Below, piece after piece: positions 61,906 through 64,000 of a stretch of 64,000 nucleotides of DNA; position 1 is the stretch's first letter; each line of letters begins with the position of its first letter. The notes beneath the pieces are model-generated. The model did not search any database. It saw only the letters and a program-made list of their open reading frames with translations, and had not been told where the DNA came from. The DNA comes from Tardiphaga alba (GTDB lineage Bacteria; Pseudomonadota; Alphaproteobacteria; Rhizobiales; Xanthobacteraceae), in assembly GCF_018279705.1 (NCBI RefSeq), contig NZ_CP036498.1, positions 62,001 to 126,000 on the forward strand, written 5' to 3'. The position numbers and the translations under genes are program-made.

Positions 61906-62448
61906 ATGACCGCTGTTGCCGCCAAGACCGCTCTGACCGGCTGCCTCGCACCGATCGACAAGGGTGGGCTCGAACAGCTGATCGCCAATGGCAAGGCCAA
62001 TCCGAACGTCATCAAGACGCTCAAATGCAAGACCGTTGCCGAAGGCAAGTTTCGCCACGCCAACTATATCCGCAGCCTGCCGCCTTACATCGTCGACGAG
62101 CCGCCGGCGCTGCTCGGCGACGACACCGCGCCAAACCCGTCTGAAGCCTCGCTCGCCGCGCTTGGCTCCTGCCTCGCCGTCGGCCTCCACGCCAATGCCG
62201 TGCATCGTGGCTGGACCGTCAACAAGCTCGAGCTAGAGCTCGAAGGCGATCTCAACATCACCGCGGTCTGGGGCACCGGCGATATCAGCGAGAAGCCGGT
62301 CGGCTTCACCGACGTGCGCGTGAAGGTCGAAATGGAATGCGAAGGCATTCCGCAATCCGACGTCGATGCGCTGATTGACCACGTGAAGAAGTGGTCGCCG
62401 GTGGCCAACACGTTCACACGTCCCGTCAATCTCGAAGTCACTGCCTGA
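61906..62448 (+). CDS. OsmC/Ohr family protein
   Basis: A 180-residue OsmC-like protein, usually a thiol peroxidase for organic hydroperoxides or related thiol chemistry. Conserved Cys in LKCKTVAEG and in SLAALGSCLAVGLHANA; the C-terminal part ends ALIDHVKKWSPVANTFTRPV. The family pairs two Cys, and several Cys here (GCLAP, LKCKT, LGSCL, MECEG) leave the exact pair open. ATG 61906 with aaggga 7-8 nt upstream. First gene of a TetR-controlled run. Confidence 0.9.
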   Translation: MTAVAAKTALTGCLAPIDKGGLEQLIANGKANPNVIKTLKCKTVAEGKFRHANYIRSLPPYIVDEPPALLGDDTAPNPSEASLAALGSCLAVGLHANAVHRGWTVNKLELELEGDLNITAVWGTGDISEKPVGFTDVRVKVEMECEGIPQSDVDALIDHVKKWSPVANTFTRPVNLEVTA

Positions 62449-62459
62449 ACATGAGTTAC

Positions 62460-62481
62460 GCGGCCGCAGCGATGCGGCCGC
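62460..62481. other. hairpin between osmC-type and flavoprotein genes
   Basis: gcggccgca-gcga-tgcggccgc, a perfect 9-bp stem with a tetraloop, followed by ctcgtctctttt. It could be a weak terminator or a stabilising hairpin. Confidence 0.5.
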
Positions 62482-62516
62482 CTCGTCTCTTTTCTCGCAG
62501 GACGGTGGAGATCGAC

Positions 62517-63644
62517 ATGACCATGACGGCGCTGTTGCGAAAATCAGATGAAGGAACGGAAGAAGCTGAGCCGCTTGTCGATCGCATCGCTGCTGTCGCA
62601 CGCCGCGAGCTGACGCCGATCGCGCTGGAGATCGACGAAGGAACGATCTATCCCGATCAAGCCTTGCGCCATCTCGGCGATATCGGCGCGTGGTCCGCGC
62701 ATGCCGATCTCCGCGACACGATAAATGGCATCTCTGTTATCGGCGAGACCTGCGGCTCCACCGCTTTCATGGCCTGGTGCCAGAACACGCTGGTCTGGTA
62801 CATACTGAACTCCGACAATGCCGCGCTGAAAGCGAAGTATCTGAGCGCCACCGCAAGCGGCAGGACGCTGGGCGGCACCGGTCTCTCCAATCCCATGAAG
62901 AGCTTCTTCGGAATCGAGAAGCTGAAGCTGAAGGGCAAGCGCGTCGATGGCGGCTATGTCGTCCGCGGCGCGCTGCCCTGGGTCTCCAATCTCGGCCCCG
63001 ATCATCTGTTCGGCACGATCTTCGAGGCCGAGGAGACCGGCGAGAAGGTGATGTTCATCGCCGATTGCGTTGATGAGAATCTCTCGCTGACGCCTTGCAA
63101 GCCATTTCTCGCCATGGACGGCACCGGCACCTACGCCGTGCAATTTCGCGACGTCTTCATTCCCGACGATCAGGTGCTGGCGGCACCCGCGATGCCTTTC
63201 GTGAAGAAGATCCGTGCCGGCTTCATCCTGATGCAGATGGGCATGGGCCTCGGCCTGATCAGGGACTGCGTTGCCATCATGGACAGCGTCAAGCCGTCGC
63301 TCGCCCACGTCAATCGCTTCCTGCCGCAGCAACCCGAGGATTTTGCCGGTCTGCTCGCGAAGATGGAGGCCGAAACGATGATGCTGGCTGCGACACCCTA
63401 CGAGACCAGCAACGATTACTGGCGCGCGGTTGTCGATCTGCGCCTGCGCGCCGGCGACGCGGCGGTGGCCGCCGCCCATGCCGCGATGCTGCATTGTGGC
63501 GCGCGCGGCTATCTCAAATCCCATCGCGCGCAGCGGCGCCTGCGCGAGGCCTATTTCGTGGCGATCGTCACTCCCGCCACAAAGCAGCTCCGGAAGATGC
63601 TCGCGGACAATGCGCGCGAACAGCAAGGAGACCACGCTCATTGA
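62517..63644 (+). CDS. acyl-CoA dehydrogenase family flavoprotein
   Basis: A 375-residue protein of the acyl-CoA dehydrogenase fold. N-terminal helical domain (IAAVARRELTPIALEIDEGT), middle beta-domain with GGTGLSNPMKSFFGIEKL and FMAWCQNTLVWYIL, and C-terminal helical bundle (KKIRAGFILMQMGMGLGLIRD). The usual catalytic Glu cannot be placed with confidence, so it may be a dehydrogenase or a DszC/SfnB-like monooxygenase. gtggag lies 5 nt upstream of ATG 62517. Placed between OsmC and a rhodanese, it suggests a sulfur- or thiol-linked substrate; this is inference. Confidence 0.8.
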   Translation: MTMTALLRKSDEGTEEAEPLVDRIAAVARRELTPIALEIDEGTIYPDQALRHLGDIGAWSAHADLRDTINGISVIGETCGSTAFMAWCQNTLVWYILNSDNAALKAKYLSATASGRTLGGTGLSNPMKSFFGIEKLKLKGKRVDGGYVVRGALPWVSNLGPDHLFGTIFEAEETGEKVMFIADCVDENLSLTPCKPFLAMDGTGTYAVQFRDVFIPDDQVLAAPAMPFVKKIRAGFILMQMGMGLGLIRDCVAIMDSVKPSLAHVNRFLPQQPEDFAGLLAKMEAETMMLAATPYETSNDYWRAVVDLRLRAGDAAVAAAHAAMLHCGARGYLKSHRAQRRLREAYFVAIVTPATKQLRKMLADNAREQQGDHAH

Positions 63645-63720
63645 CTTAAGTCAGGGCGCCAGACGGCACGGCCGACTACCAACGGTTCAACAGCGATGCA
63701 CAACAGAGTGGAGGCTTGAA

Positions 63721-64000
63721 ATGGCAGATGTTCTCATTTCCGCAGACGACCTCGCGACGTTCATGAAGCACGAGCCTTGTGTCATCATCGACACGCGCAA
63801 TCCCGACGCCTATGCGGCCGGGCATATTCCCGGCGCTGTCAATCTCCATGAGATTTTCACGTTCCTCGCCACATCGACACCCGAGGGCATGGACGAATTG
63901 AAGAAGAAATTCGCGGACGCTTTCGGCGGCGCGGGTCTTTCGGGCACCGAGACCGCTGTGATTTACGAACAGTCGATGAATTCCGGTTTCGGCCAATCCT
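63721..64000 (+). CDS. rhodanese-domain sulfurtransferase (3' end outside window)
   Basis: ATG 63721 with ggagg 8 nt upstream; the frame stays open to the window edge, about 93 codons. Visible: MADVLISADDLATFMKHEP, VIIDTRNPDAYAAGHIPGA (rhodanese motif), VNLHEIFTFLATSTPEG, and TAVIYEQSMNSGFGQS. The Cys of the active-site loop has not been reached. Two-domain (TST-type) architecture is likely, but the gene is cut. Follows the flavoprotein gene after 76 nt, same strand. Confidence 0.85.
   Translation, partial: MADVLISADDLATFMKHEPCVIIDTRNPDAYAAGHIPGAVNLHEIFTFLATSTPEGMDELKKKFADAFGGAGLSGTETAVIYEQSMNSGFGQS

Overview
This is a chromosomal window of a high-GC alphaproteobacterium. Several things point to the Bradyrhizobium/Rhodopseudomonas/Tardiphaga group (Bradyrhizobiaceae/Nitrobacteraceae). 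These are a Mic60-like plus HemY-like pair after hemD, an ICE (Irr-type) box in front of aconitase, a FixK/FNR box in front of ccmC, a full CtrA site in front of an rlpA-type gene, the alphaproteobacterial DUF2794, DUF1223 and DUF533 genes, and many copies of the palindromic repeats common in this group. No genus is assigned.

Layout. 1-6.9 kb holds the end of fabB, an intact IS481-type insertion sequence, a GST, katG divergent from oxyR, and a small HhH protein. 7.0-13.8 kb holds the cytochrome c maturation genes ccmA-B-C-D-G on the minus strand, divergent from acnA, then a DUF1223 protein. 13.8-25.2 kb holds repeats, a probable structured RNA, DUF2794, an acetyltransferase, a Bax-inhibitor-1 protein, the ybbA-ybbP export module divergent from tesA, thpR, the tsaD-gpsA-EVE-methyltransferase operon, and hemD. 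25.3-28.5 kb holds mic60, hemY and tRNA-Thr(CGT). 28.6-29.7 kb holds a small HTH/PIN gene pair that looks like a toxin-antitoxin module. 29.8-39.4 kb is housekeeping: proA, nadD, rsfS, rlmH, an EnvC-like M23 protein, ctpA, a divergent polysaccharide deacetylase, RppH-type Nudix domains and DUF533. 39.6-44.8 kb is the F1 ATP synthase operon atpHAGDC. 45.2-52.6 kb holds an RlpA-type protein, a secreted unknown, a second and damaged IS481-type element, priA divergent from xerC, and DUF4337. 52.6-60.8 kb holds an alpha/beta hydrolase, a membrane protein, and the 2-oxoglutarate dehydrogenase cluster sucA-sucB-SDR-lpdA. 61.0-64.0 kb holds a TetR regulator divergent from OsmC, an acyl-CoA-dehydrogenase-like flavoprotein and a rhodanese gene that runs off the window.

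Most of the window is vertically inherited core metabolism and envelope biology. The most unusual things visible are: (i) two related IS481-type elements, each sitting in the middle of a different palindromic repeat with a 5-bp target duplication; (ii) seven single-base deficits in G/C runs that break or fuse six conserved genes including nadD and priA, which most likely reflects systematic sequence error; (iii) a terminator-linked structured RNA candidate (6S-like) upstream of DUF2794; (iv) well-matched iron, oxygen and cell-cycle operators; (v) a TetR-OsmC-flavoprotein-rhodanese cluster of unknown purpose with a perfect palindromic operator. I did not find a defence island, CRISPR array or prophage.
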